64,000 nt of DNA from Gammaproteobacteria bacterium (GTDB lineage: Bacteria > Pseudomonadota > Gammaproteobacteria > Ga0077554 > Ga007554): contig JAKFXX010000002.1 of the NCBI GenBank assembly GCA_021731145.1, positions 1 to 64,000 on the forward strand, read 5' to 3'. This document shows, one piece after another, positions 45,831 to 53,097 of the stretch. The stretch's first letter is position 1. Each line of letters begins with the position of its first letter. The translations under genes were made by a program, and so were the position numbers. The notes under the pieces are model-generated. The model was not told the origin of the DNA and searched no databases. It was given only the letters and a program-made list of their open reading frames with translations.

Positions 45831-46147
45831 TGCGCCTCTCCTCTGGGAATACCGGAATCTACCGCCGCAATCTCATTTTCGACGAGCTCCAACTCTTTAC
45901 CTCTCATGCCCACCCGCCACCCACGCTCCACCACATCGATGCCGTAAATGTAGTATTGCTGCAAGAAAGTACCGATGCTGGTCACATACCCTATCTCGCC
46001 TTTCTTGCACAATACTTCTCCGATATCCTTGCCGGGAAAGGTTCCATCATTGCGAATCGTTTTGGTGATGCGCACTTTTTGTCCATAATCAAACTGCGGT
46101 TCAGCGCTGATCTCTACTACTTCACTGTCTCGACTGATTTTGGCCAT
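45827..46147 (-). CDS. nifZ: NifZ, first copy
   Basis: A 106-residue protein with the classic NifZ pattern: FDYGQKVRITKTIRNDGTFP, CKKGEIGYVTSIGTFLQQYY and GWRVGMRGKELELVENE. NifZ assists P-cluster maturation. It lies after the TPR and LRV-remnant genes and is followed by a second nifZ. The N-terminal 18 residues precede the domain. Confidence 0.92.
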   Translation of the reverse strand: MAKISRDSEVVEISAEPQFDYGQKVRITKTIRNDGTFPGKDIGEVLCKKGEIGYVTSIGTFLQQYYIYGIDVVERGWRVGMRGKELELVENEIAAVDSGIPRGEAQ

Positions 46148-46156
46148 GTTCGTTCC

Positions 46157-46288
46157 TTATGACTTGTTCATAATGGGAACTTCCATTTCTAACTGACGGC
46201 GCCACGCTTCCGAAAGCGCATGATTCGAGCAATCCGCACAGCGCAGTTCGTTTCCCTGCCAATCCAAGGCTTCATCGATATCAGTCAT
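46157..46288 (-). pseudogene. Truncated LRV-type protein (remnant)
   Basis: A 43-residue frame, MTDIDEALDWQGNELRCADC, then SNHALSEAWRRQLEMEVPIM. The first ~25 residues match the start of the full LRV protein at 52035 (MTDMDEALDWQGQAIHCADC). The ATG overlaps the TPR stop by 8 bp, the same architecture as the other copy. Everything after CADCxxH, including the repeats, is missing. It is either a remnant or a mini-protein. Confidence 0.75.
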
Positions 46289-46790
46289 CGTCGTCTTGCC
46301 CTACCCGCTCCAACACTTCCAGCAAAACCTTTCCGCCCAGTTTGTTGCCCGGATCCAGCTCCAGCAGCTTCTCAACCGCGACCCGCCCTTCTTCCAGATT
46401 GCCCAGGCGCATGTGAAGGTAGCCATACGCTTTCAACGCAAACAGGTAGAAGCGCGGCAGGATGGCGTCGTAACTCCCAAAATTCGCATCGCCCTGTTTC
46501 ACCATGCGCCAATCAAAAGCCAGCCCGTTGTCGACAGCAGAGTTCATCAGACATACTTCGGCCACATCAAGCGCTTCGCCGAGGCGTCCCTTGTAAAAAT
46601 AATAACGATACAATCCGATCAACACTGCGGCATGATCAGGCGCAATCACCAGCGCCTTTTGCAAGTGACTCTCCGCGACCTTGTCCTGCTGGTAAGTCAA
46701 ACCAGCGAGACGCAGGTGGAATTCCGCCTGTTCTGGCAATCCACCGCCAAAACAGGCGTTTTCCAACTGCTCAATAGATCTGTCATGCAT
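46281..46790 (-). CDS. TPR-type nif accessory protein
   Basis: About 169 residues from ATG 46790 (MHDRSIEQLENACFGG); an upstream GTG next to the iscA stop is possible. Tetratricopeptide-like helices are visible: AEFHLRLAGLTYQQDKVAES, DHAAVLIGLYRYYFYKGRLG, ALKAYGYLHMRLGNLEEGRV. It ends VLERVGQDDDD. TPR proteins are protein-binding scaffolds. A decayed second copy lies at 51845-52042, upstream of the intact LRV gene. Confidence 0.8.
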   Translation of the reverse strand: MHDRSIEQLENACFGGGLPEQAEFHLRLAGLTYQQDKVAESHLQKALVIAPDHAAVLIGLYRYYFYKGRLGEALDVAEVCLMNSAVDNGLAFDWRMVKQGDANFGSYDAILPRFYLFALKAYGYLHMRLGNLEEGRVAVEKLLELDPGNKLGGKVLLEVLERVGQDDDD

Positions 46791-46811
46791 GGGAATTGGA
46801 TGATCCCACAC

Positions 46812-47174
46812 TCAGTGATTGTGCCCGACGCCAGCCACATCAGCCGTAGCAACGCCCGGAGATGCACTGCTGCAAGCACACGACGCCTTCTTGGGATCAA
46901 TAAAGGTCAGCCCGCTGCTCATCAGCGCATCAGTAAAGTCAATGGTTATACCGTCCAGTAACAAACGACTTTCCGCTGGTAAAAACAGTTTGACCCCGCT
47001 GCTCTCGACCACGCTGTCACCCGGCAAGGGCGCGGCTTCCACCGTAAACTCGGAAGCCAATCCAGAACAGCCACCAGCGGTGACCATCAACCTGAAGCCG
47101 AAACCTTCCCCACCATTAAAGCGGATCATGCGACGTATGAATTTTTCGGCACTGGGTGTAATCGTCACATTCAT
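46812..47174 (-). CDS. iscA: IscA/HesB-type Fe-S assembly protein (nif copy 1)
   Basis: A 120-residue A-type carrier. Core MNVTITPSAEKFIRRMIRFN, a ligand Cys in TAGGCSGLASEF, and the C-terminal CAC pair in KASCACSSASP. The end carries a tail with AGVGHNH. It delivers iron or Fe-S clusters to nitrogenase components. It follows fdxN and precedes the TPR gene; a paralogue with the same order sits after nifA. Confidence 0.9.
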   Translation of the reverse strand: MNVTITPSAEKFIRRMIRFNGGEGFGFRLMVTAGGCSGLASEFTVEAAPLPGDSVVESSGVKLFLPAESRLLLDGITIDFTDALMSSGLTFIDPKKASCACSSASPGVATADVAGVGHNH

Positions 47175-47183
47175 TGCGGCCTC

Positions 47184-47405
47184 CTATGTAGCCTGGTAGC
47201 GGGGATATTTGGTATCAATGACGCAGGTGTTTTCCACCGGACACACTGCTACACACTGCGGCTCGTCGAAATACCCGATACATTCGGAGCATTTTTTCGG
47301 ATTGATGACAAATGTGCCGTCTTTTTCCGAAATTGCTACGTTCGGACACTCCGGTTCACACGCGGAACACGCAGTGCACTGGGACGAGATAATTTTATAG
47401 GCCAT
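47184..47405 (-). CDS. fdxN: FdxN-type 2[4Fe-4S] ferredoxin
   Basis: A 73-residue ferredoxin with [13 protein letters not shown] and [20 protein letters not shown], an extended second motif typical of nif-linked FdxN. It starts [13 protein letters not shown] at 47405 after AGGAGGA. FdxN proteins supply electrons to NifB or nitrogenase. It lies 37 bp after nifB. Confidence 0.92.
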   Translation of the reverse strand: MAYKIISSQCTACSACEPECPNVAISEKDGTFVINPKKCSECIGYFDEPQCVAVCPVENTCVIDTKYPRYQAT

Positions 47406-47441
47406 GATTTCCTCCTGATAACGCAATCAAAACTAAACAAT

Positions 47442-49007
47442 CTATGCCGCGATATACGCGCCCTGCCGAATTTCCGCGTCACCGCGGACGACATGAATAA
47501 TTTCACCGGACTTCACTTTTCCCAGATATTCCTTGAAATAGCGGATTGCCGACTGCTCGATGAATTCATGGGCGTATTTGTCCACCGGATCGATGCCCGC
47601 CGCCTTCAGGCTGTCTTTCGGACAGCCGCCGATCTTGGCCACAAACACCGCCACACAATCGGCGATAGCGCGTATCACAGTAGGCAGCGTGTCTTCCTCG
47701 CCATACCCTCCCTGGCAATACAGATCGACGCGGCGGTGGCCGACAAACTTGGAACCTTCTGTGCTGAGTTCGTAAATCTGAAACTCCTGGGCATGACCGA
47801 AGTGTTCGTTGACCCGGCCGCTCCCTTTGGTAGCAACAGCAATTAAAATCTTCACGTTGCTGAACTCCTCCAGCAAGTCCGCAAGCTCGGCTTCCTTGGC
47901 GGCCACCGTAGCCTGGCGCTCCTGTTCCACCTGTTGCTGATAGGCTTTCCTGCCCTCGGCGTCATACTGGACATCCATTGCCATGACTTTTTCAGTGCTG
48001 AACTCGGAAGAGCGGTCTTCGCCCAGCAACCCTACGGCATCAGCGCGGCATTGGCGGCAATGCCGCATCATGTTCATCTCGCCCTCGCAACCGTCCTGCA
48101 GCGCCTTCAACTCCTGGGCGCTCGGGCCGCGCTGGCCATTCAAGCCGAACACCGTGCCGTGTTCCGGCGCGGAAATGAGCGGCATAATGTTGTGCAGGAA
48201 AGCGCCCCGCGACTTGACCGCCCTGTTCACCTCGATCAAATGTTTGTCGTTGATGCCCGGAATCATGACCGAGTTGACTTTGCACAGAATGCCGGCCGCA
48301 GTCAGCATTTCCAACCCCAGCATTTGCCGTTCCGTGAGTATCCTGGAGGCTTCAATGCCCGTGATGCGCTTGTGATTCCAGAAAATCCACGGATAAATGT
48401 GCTGCCCCACCTCCGGATCAACCATGTTGATGGTGATGGTGACGTGATCCACATTGAACGACTTGATAGCGTCTATATGATCGGGCAGTGCCAGGCCATT
48501 GGTTGAAAGACACAGCTTGATATCGGGCGCGGCGTTGTAGATCAGCTCGAAGGTCTTGAAGGTCTTTTCCGGGTTCGCCAAGGGATCGCCGGGGCCTGCA
48601 ATACCCAGCACTGTCATTTGCGGAATAGTAGACGCCACTGCCAGCACTTTCTTGGAGGCCTGCTCCGGGGTCAATTTTTCGCTCACCACTCCGGGGCGGC
48701 TTTCATTGGCGCAGTCGTACTTTCGATTGCAGTAATTGCATTGGATATTGCACGCTGGCGCCACGGCCACGTGCATGCGTGCGTAATGATGGTGCGCTTC
48801 CTCACTGTAACAGGGATGATTCTTGACCTTTTCCCAGACCTCCGGCGCCATGTCCCCTGATCCGGAGGATGAGCCGCAACTTGCTTTTGCGCCCTCACTG
48901 GAAGTACCGCATCCTTTATGCTCCGCGATTTCCTGCATGATTTGGTCCGGCGATTTGATGACCTGCACGCCTACACTGTCACTGTTCGATTGCATCTGAT
49001 TTTGCAT
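47442..49007 (-). CDS. nifB: NifB, radical SAM enzyme making NifB-co
   Basis: A 521-residue protein. The radical SAM motif CNIQCNYC (86-93) binds a 4Fe-4S; flanking Cys (C98 in RKYDC, and C33/C44) hold the other clusters. It fuses two clusters with a central carbide to give the 8Fe core of FeMo-co. The C-terminal ~130 residues are a NifX-like domain ([20 protein letters not shown]). It is the first gene of a minus-strand operon with its own sigma54/NifA promoter and is divergent from nifA. Confidence 0.96.
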   Translation of the reverse strand: MQNQMQSNSDSVGVQVIKSPDQIMQEIAEHKGCGTSSEGAKASCGSSSGSGDMAPEVWEKVKNHPCYSEEAHHHYARMHVAVAPACNIQCNYCNRKYDCANESRPGVVSEKLTPEQASKKVLAVASTIPQMTVLGIAGPGDPLANPEKTFKTFELIYNAAPDIKLCLSTNGLALPDHIDAIKSFNVDHVTITINMVDPEVGQHIYPWIFWNHKRITGIEASRILTERQMLGLEMLTAAGILCKVNSVMIPGINDKHLIEVNRAVKSRGAFLHNIMPLISAPEHGTVFGLNGQRGPSAQELKALQDGCEGEMNMMRHCRQCRADAVGLLGEDRSSEFSTEKVMAMDVQYDAEGRKAYQQQVEQERQATVAAKEAELADLLEEFSNVKILIAVATKGSGRVNEHFGHAQEFQIYELSTEGSKFVGHRRVDLYCQGGYGEEDTLPTVIRAIADCVAVFVAKIGGCPKDSLKAAGIDPVDKYAHEFIEQSAIRYFKEYLGKVKSGEIIHVVRGDAEIRQGAYIAA

Positions 49008-49110
49008 TATTAGCTCCTGTTCGCCTCATTCAAGCAAGTCGGACTGGAATGAAACCCAGCGCAGTCCCTATTCTGCTTGCCAAAGAATCAAGTTCCGTAA
49101 TGCCACTAAA

Positions 49111-49126
49111 GCAGCCATCGTGCCAA
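49111..49126 (-). promoter_or_regulatory. Sigma54 promoter of nifB
   Basis: On the minus strand TTGGCACGATGGCTGC fits TGGCAC-N5-YTGC. Transcription should start near 49100, about 93 nt before the ATG. Confidence 0.85.
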
Positions 49127-49205
49127 CCTCGAAAATATTATCTAACGTGTTGTTTCATATTTTACTTTTTGGCTTAAACAAAAAAATGTGTGCGCTATGT
49201 CCCGT

Positions 49206-49221
49206 TGTTGAGAATCCGACA
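49206..49221. promoter_or_regulatory. NifA activator site 1 (nifB)
   Basis: TGT-N10-ACA (TGTtgagaatccgACA), 106-121 bp upstream of the predicted nifB start, the usual place for NifA. Confidence 0.8.
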
Positions 49222-49235
49222 AAATCCAACATGGT

Positions 49236-49251
49236 TGTATGGAACAACACA
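49236..49251. promoter_or_regulatory. NifA activator site 2 (nifB / nifA)
   Basis: TGT-N10-ACA (TGTatggaacaacACA), 30 bp from site 1 and so about three helical turns apart. It could serve nifB and, without the MITE at 49340, would lie about 130-145 bp upstream of the nifA start. Confidence 0.75.
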
Positions 49252-49339
49252 GCGATTTGAACTCGCATGCCTGAAAATCATGTCAGGACAACTCGTTTCA
49301 CGAAGAGCAAGTTTTGCTTGTCAGCGCACGAAACCCTTC

Positions 49340-49470
49340 AGGGCACCTCTAACCATTCGTCATTCCCGCGAAGGCGGGAATCCAGAATTTTTAAACAAAC
49401 GATACATCAGTAACTGATGGATTCCCGCCTTCGCGGGAATGACGGGAATTTGAATTTTTAGAGGTACCCT
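49340..49470. mobile_element. 131-bp MITE-like element, family B copy 2, in the nifA-nifB gap
   Basis: Terminal repeats agggcacctctaa and ttagaggtaccct (one mismatch), the same length as copy 1 at 28499 (131 bp) and the same paired ATTCCC-N8-GGGAAT units inside. It lies between the NifA-type sites and the nifA -24/-12 site, ending 18 bp before the promoter's GG. Confidence 0.88.
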
Positions 49471-49487
49471 CTATGCCTCACCAGAAA

Positions 49488-49504
49488 AGGCATAATACTT
49501 GCAA
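49488..49504 (+). promoter_or_regulatory. Candidate sigma54 promoter of nifA
   Basis: aGGCATAATACTTGCA keeps the GG-N10-GC spacing (GG 49489-49490, GC 49501-49502) with a full TTGCA -12 part. The start is near 49513, with 37 nt to the ATG. If real, NifA may activate its own gene. Confidence 0.6.
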
Positions 49505-49549
49505 GGTTATTTATCTATAACTTTGCTGGAACAGATAAGGGGGGTGTCC

Positions 49550-51184
49550 ATGAATACGAATCACCTATCGAGCACCCGCAATCATCTAGAGCTAACCACG
49601 ATTTATGAGGTGAGCAAGATCCTGAGTTCGTCGCTCGATCTGCGCAAAACCCTGCACGATGTATTGAACATGTTGTCCACCAATCTACAGATGCTGCGCG
49701 GCATGGTTAGCTTGTTGCAAGATAGCGGTAATTTGCAGGTAGTAGCGGCATCGGGCTTGTCTCAGAAGGAGCTGGAACGCGGCCATTTCCGCCCTGGTGA
49801 AGGTGTGACAGGAAAAATACTGCAAGGCGGCTCGCCAGTGGTGATACCCAACGTAGCCGAAGAACCGTTGTTTCTCAACCGTACCGGGGGGCGTGATTCT
49901 CTTGAGGGCGAATCAATCTCCTTCATTGGCGTACCTATCAAAACTGGCCGCAAGGTGATGGGAGTGCTGAGTATCGACCGAATAAGGAAAAATGGTGAGG
50001 TTGTCAATTTCGGAGCCGATGTACGATTTTTGAGCATGATCGCGAATCTGGTCGGCCAAACCGTAAAGTTGCACCAAATTGTGGCAGCCGAGCGTGAAGA
50101 ATTGATACAGGAAAAACACCGTTTGCAGAAGGAATTGCAAGGGAAGTATAGCCTGGATAATGTGATCGGCCAGAGTAAACGCATGCAGGAGGTGTTTGCC
50201 GAGGTACATCAGGCCGCGCCGGGCCGCTCGACCATTTTGTTGCGGGGCGAGTCAGGAACAGGCAAGGAGGTCATCGCCCACGCAATTCATTACTTGAGCG
50301 CGAGAAAAGACGCTCCATTCATAAAGTTGAATTGCGCAGCCCTGACGGAAAATCTGTTGGAGTCAGAACTCTTCGGCCATGAAAAGGGGGCGTTCACAGG
50401 CGCCGCCCAGGAGCGCAAGGGGCGCTTCGAGCTGGCCCACGGCGGTACACTTTTCTTGGATGAGATCGGGGAGATTTCTCCCTCTTTTCAAGCCAAACTG
50501 CTACGTGTGCTGCAAGAGCGTGAATTCGAGCGGGTGGGAGGCAATCGCACCCTCCGCGTAGATGTACGCTTGGTTACCGCCACCAACCGCAATCTTGAGG
50601 AAGCCGTAGCCAAGGGAGAATTCCGGGCGGATCTTTACTATCGCATCAACGTGGTAAGTATATTCCTGCCGCCATTACGCGAACGGCGCGAGGACATACC
50701 CGTGCTGGTGAACCATTTTCTGCAAAAATTTAATCGCGAAAACCAGCGTAAGCTGACCATCAGCCCGGAAGGAATGCAGATCATGATGCATTGTTACTGG
50801 CCGGGAAACGTCCGCGAGCTGGAAAATTGCGTCGAACGCACCGCGACCATGACGCGCAGCACCATGATCCGCGACCTGGATCTTCCTTGCCAGAAAAACC
50901 AGTGTTTTTCCTCAGCGCTATGGATATCTCAGGGAGAAAAAAAGGTTATCCCCATCATCTCTCAAGCAACAATCCCCAGCAGCAGCCCAGCCGCTGAGGA
51001 ACGCGCGACCCCGCCCCCTGCCGTTACATCTGAGCCAAACTTCGATATCCCGCGTGAACGTTTGATCTGGGCCATGGAACAATGCGGCTGGGTGCAGGCC
51101 AAGGCCGCCCGCCTGCTGAGTTTGACGTCGCGGCAAATCGGCTATGCCCTGAAAAAATACCAGATCGAGATGAAGCGGTGGTAA
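49550..51184 (+). CDS. nifA: NifA, sigma54 activator of oxygen-sensitive type
   Basis: A 544-residue bacterial enhancer-binding protein, start [20 protein letters not shown] at 49550 after AAGGGGGG. GAF domain (about 15-175), AAA+ domain with Walker A GESGTGKE (233-240), GAFTGA (280-285) and Walker B LFLDEIGE (301-308), then a linker and a Fis-type HTH ([18 protein letters not shown]). Cysteines 415, 427, 447 and 452 give C-x11-C-x19-C-x4-C, the pattern of oxygen-sensitive NifA in rhizobia and Herbaspirillum. No nifL is adjacent, as expected for this class. Confidence 0.96.
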   Translation: MNTNHLSSTRNHLELTTIYEVSKILSSSLDLRKTLHDVLNMLSTNLQMLRGMVSLLQDSGNLQVVAASGLSQKELERGHFRPGEGVTGKILQGGSPVVIPNVAEEPLFLNRTGGRDSLEGESISFIGVPIKTGRKVMGVLSIDRIRKNGEVVNFGADVRFLSMIANLVGQTVKLHQIVAAEREELIQEKHRLQKELQGKYSLDNVIGQSKRMQEVFAEVHQAAPGRSTILLRGESGTGKEVIAHAIHYLSARKDAPFIKLNCAALTENLLESELFGHEKGAFTGAAQERKGRFELAHGGTLFLDEIGEISPSFQAKLLRVLQEREFERVGGNRTLRVDVRLVTATNRNLEEAVAKGEFRADLYYRINVVSIFLPPLRERREDIPVLVNHFLQKFNRENQRKLTISPEGMQIMMHCYWPGNVRELENCVERTATMTRSTMIRDLDLPCQKNQCFSSALWISQGEKKVIPIISQATIPSSSPAAEERATPPPAVTSEPNFDIPRERLIWAMEQCGWVQAKAARLLSLTSRQIGYALKKYQIEMKRW

Positions 51185-51224
51185 ACAAACACGAGGCGGA
51201 GCTTTTGATCCCTGGTCTCTACCT

Positions 51225-51240
51225 TGTCACATTCCCCACA
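51225..51240. promoter_or_regulatory. NifA activator site for the iscA-LRV operon
   Basis: TGT-N10-ACA (TGTcacattccccACA), 120-135 bp before the predicted start. Confidence 0.75.
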
Positions 51241-51333
51241 TAGTCCAAACATTTTTGCATATTTTGTCTTGATTCCCATATAGTCAAATATGCACACTTC
51301 CTGCAACTCCCGGTATTAAAAGGCCATTCTGTG

Positions 51334-51350
51334 CTGGCACCGTTCTTGCC
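51334..51350 (+). promoter_or_regulatory. Sigma54 promoter of the second iscA operon
   Basis: CTGGCACCGTTCTTGCC matches TGGCAC-N5-TTGC perfectly. The start is near 51360, with about 118 nt to the iscA ATG. Together with the site at 51225 it makes this unit part of the nif regulon. Confidence 0.9.
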
Positions 51351-51477
51351 TATCTTGCAGTAAACGCAAGTTACCACGGAACATTTGTCATCAATACGAA
51401 AAAATGCTCCGGTGAAAAACACCAGCGTCATTGATACAAAACATCCAAGATACCAGGCTGCTTAGGAGCAATAACTA

Positions 51478-51810
51478 ATGAATGTGACAATTACACCCAA
51501 GGCAGAACAATTCATCCGGCGCATGATCACCTTCAACGGAGGAAGTGAAAACAGCGGTTTTCGTCTGGCCGTCAAGGCGGGAGGATGCTCGGGGCTCACG
51601 TACGATTTCAGTATTGAACCCCAGCCTCTCGAAGGCGATGCAGTGATCGAAGGAAATGGTATCAAAGTGTTTATACCTAAAGAGTATCAGCCTTTTTTAG
51701 ACGGTGTTGTGGTGGGATGTGAAGACAGCCTGATGCACACCACCCTGACTTTTACCAACCCCAACGCAGCGGCGAGCTGCGGCTGCGGCACCTCCTTTGC
51801 GCCGCAATAG
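51478..51810 (+). CDS. iscA: IscA/HesB-type Fe-S assembly protein (nif copy 2)
   Basis: A 110-residue A-type carrier paralogous to the one at 46812: MNVTITPKAEQFIRRMITFN, Cys in KAGGCSGLTYDF and the CGC pair in AASCGCGTSFAPQ. AGGAGCAA precedes the ATG. It has its own NifA/sigma54 promoter. It heads the second iscA-TPR-LRV module, in which the TPR gene has decayed. Confidence 0.92.
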   Translation: MNVTITPKAEQFIRRMITFNGGSENSGFRLAVKAGGCSGLTYDFSIEPQPLEGDAVIEGNGIKVFIPKEYQPFLDGVVVGCEDSLMHTTLTFTNPNAAASCGCGTSFAPQ

Positions 51811-51844
51811 CGAACACAACGTGCAACAGAAAAGATCATCATCA

Positions 51845-52042
51845 TGACATGAGTTGGAGCGCTGCTTCTATCGCCCAGCTTTGTTTCGATAAAGCGGTAG
51901 GCATGCTGGGATTATTGTTTTTCTACCTCTTCACGCTCATCTGGCGATTACCAAGGTCGTGGACCTGGATCCCGGCGACAAACTTGATAGATCGGTGTTG
52001 CAGGCGGTTCTGGAACGCATGGGGCAGAATGACGATGACTGA
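51845..52042 (+). pseudogene. Decayed TPR gene upstream of LRV
   Basis: The frame ending at 52042 reads KVVDLDPGDKLDRSVLQAVL then ERMGQNDDD, clearly the end of the TPR protein at 46281 (ELDPGNKLGGKVLLEVLERVGQDDDD). A shifted frame before it reads FFYLFTLIWRL, resembling FYLFALKAYGYLHMRL of the intact gene. The start (catgaca...ttgga) is also recognisable. Most of the middle is deleted and the frame is broken, but the 8-bp stop/start overlap with LRV survives. Confidence 0.75.
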
Positions 52043-52799
52043 TATGGATGAAGCACTGGATTGGCAGGGACAAGCGATCCACTGTGCGGACTGTCCTCAT
52101 CATGGCTTGTTATCCAGTAAAGGCTGTCAACCGTTGCATGCCTGTGTGCATGACCGCTACGCCAAGCGCATCGACCGATTCTTTTCCTGGCATCCAGACT
52201 TGGCCGATCAGTATTTGGATCATATCCACTTCGAAGTGCGCGCGGTGGCAGCCCAATACGTGAATGTCTTTTTGCTGCCGCGCCTTCTAAATGATCCCGA
52301 CGAAACTGTGCGCTGGAACGCCTTACAGCGCCTGCCTCACCGTTTCCTGCTGGAGATGCGCACCGACCCTCACCGCGAGGTGCGTATCCGCGTGGCAAGC
52401 CGGATGGAAGGACAGGAATTAACAACGATGATGAATGATCCCGACTATTACGTGCGCCTGATCGTAGCACGGCGGATTTCCGTGGCAGTACTGCCGCTGA
52501 TGGTGCACGATCCAGATCAAGAGGTACGCAGGGAAGTGGCGCTACGCATCGACCCTGATTGGCTCATGCCGATGTACACGGACGACGATGCCAGGGTGCG
52601 GCTGGAAATAGCGCGGCGGCTGAAAACGGAACAGCTCGCCTGGCTGCGTCATGATCCTGATTGGCAGGTGCGTCACGAAGTCGCGCAGCGGATTGAAGCA
52701 GAATATCTGCACGAATTTTTGGTGGACCCTGACGAGGTGGTGCGTGATGCCGCCCAACGGCGCGCGCACGATGATTCTTTTGCCGGTAAAGGAGCCTGA
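52035..52799 (+). CDS. lrv: LRV-type leucine-rich variant repeat Fe-S protein
   Basis: A 254-residue protein. The N-terminus has a cysteine cluster (CADCPHHGLLSSKGC, ACVHDRYAKRIDRF), known to bind a 4Fe-4S in the Azotobacter LRV protein. The rest is an array of helical repeats, about 24 residues each, with DPD(x)xVR units (NDPDETVRWNAL, HDPDQEVRREVA, DDDARVRLEIA). The start MTDMDEALDW is set by comparison with the remnant at 46288; earlier in-frame Met codons belong to decayed TPR sequence. It works in nif accessory roles not yet defined. Confidence 0.88.
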   Translation: MTDMDEALDWQGQAIHCADCPHHGLLSSKGCQPLHACVHDRYAKRIDRFFSWHPDLADQYLDHIHFEVRAVAAQYVNVFLLPRLLNDPDETVRWNALQRLPHRFLLEMRTDPHREVRIRVASRMEGQELTTMMNDPDYYVRLIVARRISVAVLPLMVHDPDQEVRREVALRIDPDWLMPMYTDDDARVRLEIARRLKTEQLAWLRHDPDWQVRHEVAQRIEAEYLHEFLVDPDEVVRDAAQRRAHDDSFAGKGA

Positions 52800-52801
52800 C
52801 G

Positions 52802-52906
52802 ATGGGTGATATCAGCCGCGACAGTGATACAGCCCAACTCTTGGGCTTTCGTTCCGCCTTTTCGCAGCGCTACTGGTTACTGTTTCAGCAAAGAAACTTG
52901 CTTTGA
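52802..52906 (+). CDS. Possible 34-residue protein after LRV
   Basis: ATG at 52802, after AAGGAG with good spacing, opens MGDISRDSDTAQLLGFRSAF and ends QRNLL. The composition is plausible but no family is known. It may be the decayed start of a further nif accessory gene. Confidence 0.3.
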   Translation: MGDISRDSDTAQLLGFRSAFSQRYWLLFQQRNLL

Positions 52907-52912
52907 TTTTAT

Positions 52913-52989
<77 letters not shown>

Positions 52990-53043
52990 AAGAAAGAAGA
53001 AGAAGTATACCGCTGAAGCGGGGTATTCGTCACCCCGGATGCA

Positions 53044-53089
53044 CAAAAAAACAGCTTCATCAGGCGGCTATCACACCGCCTGATGAAGC
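53044..53089 (-). terminator. Rho-independent terminator of rpoD
   Basis: A 14-bp perfect stem (gcttcatcaggcgg/ccgcctgatgaagc, 53054-53089) followed on the minus strand by a T-run. It begins 9 bp after the rpoD stop. Confidence 0.92.
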
Positions 53090-53097
53090 ATGCCTGG

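Noticed and set aside
51849-52034. Upstream start that would make the LRV protein 316 residues
   Set aside because: The extra 62 codons overlap the decayed TPR sequence in another frame; the paralogous fragment at 46288 and the stop/start overlap place the start at 52035.
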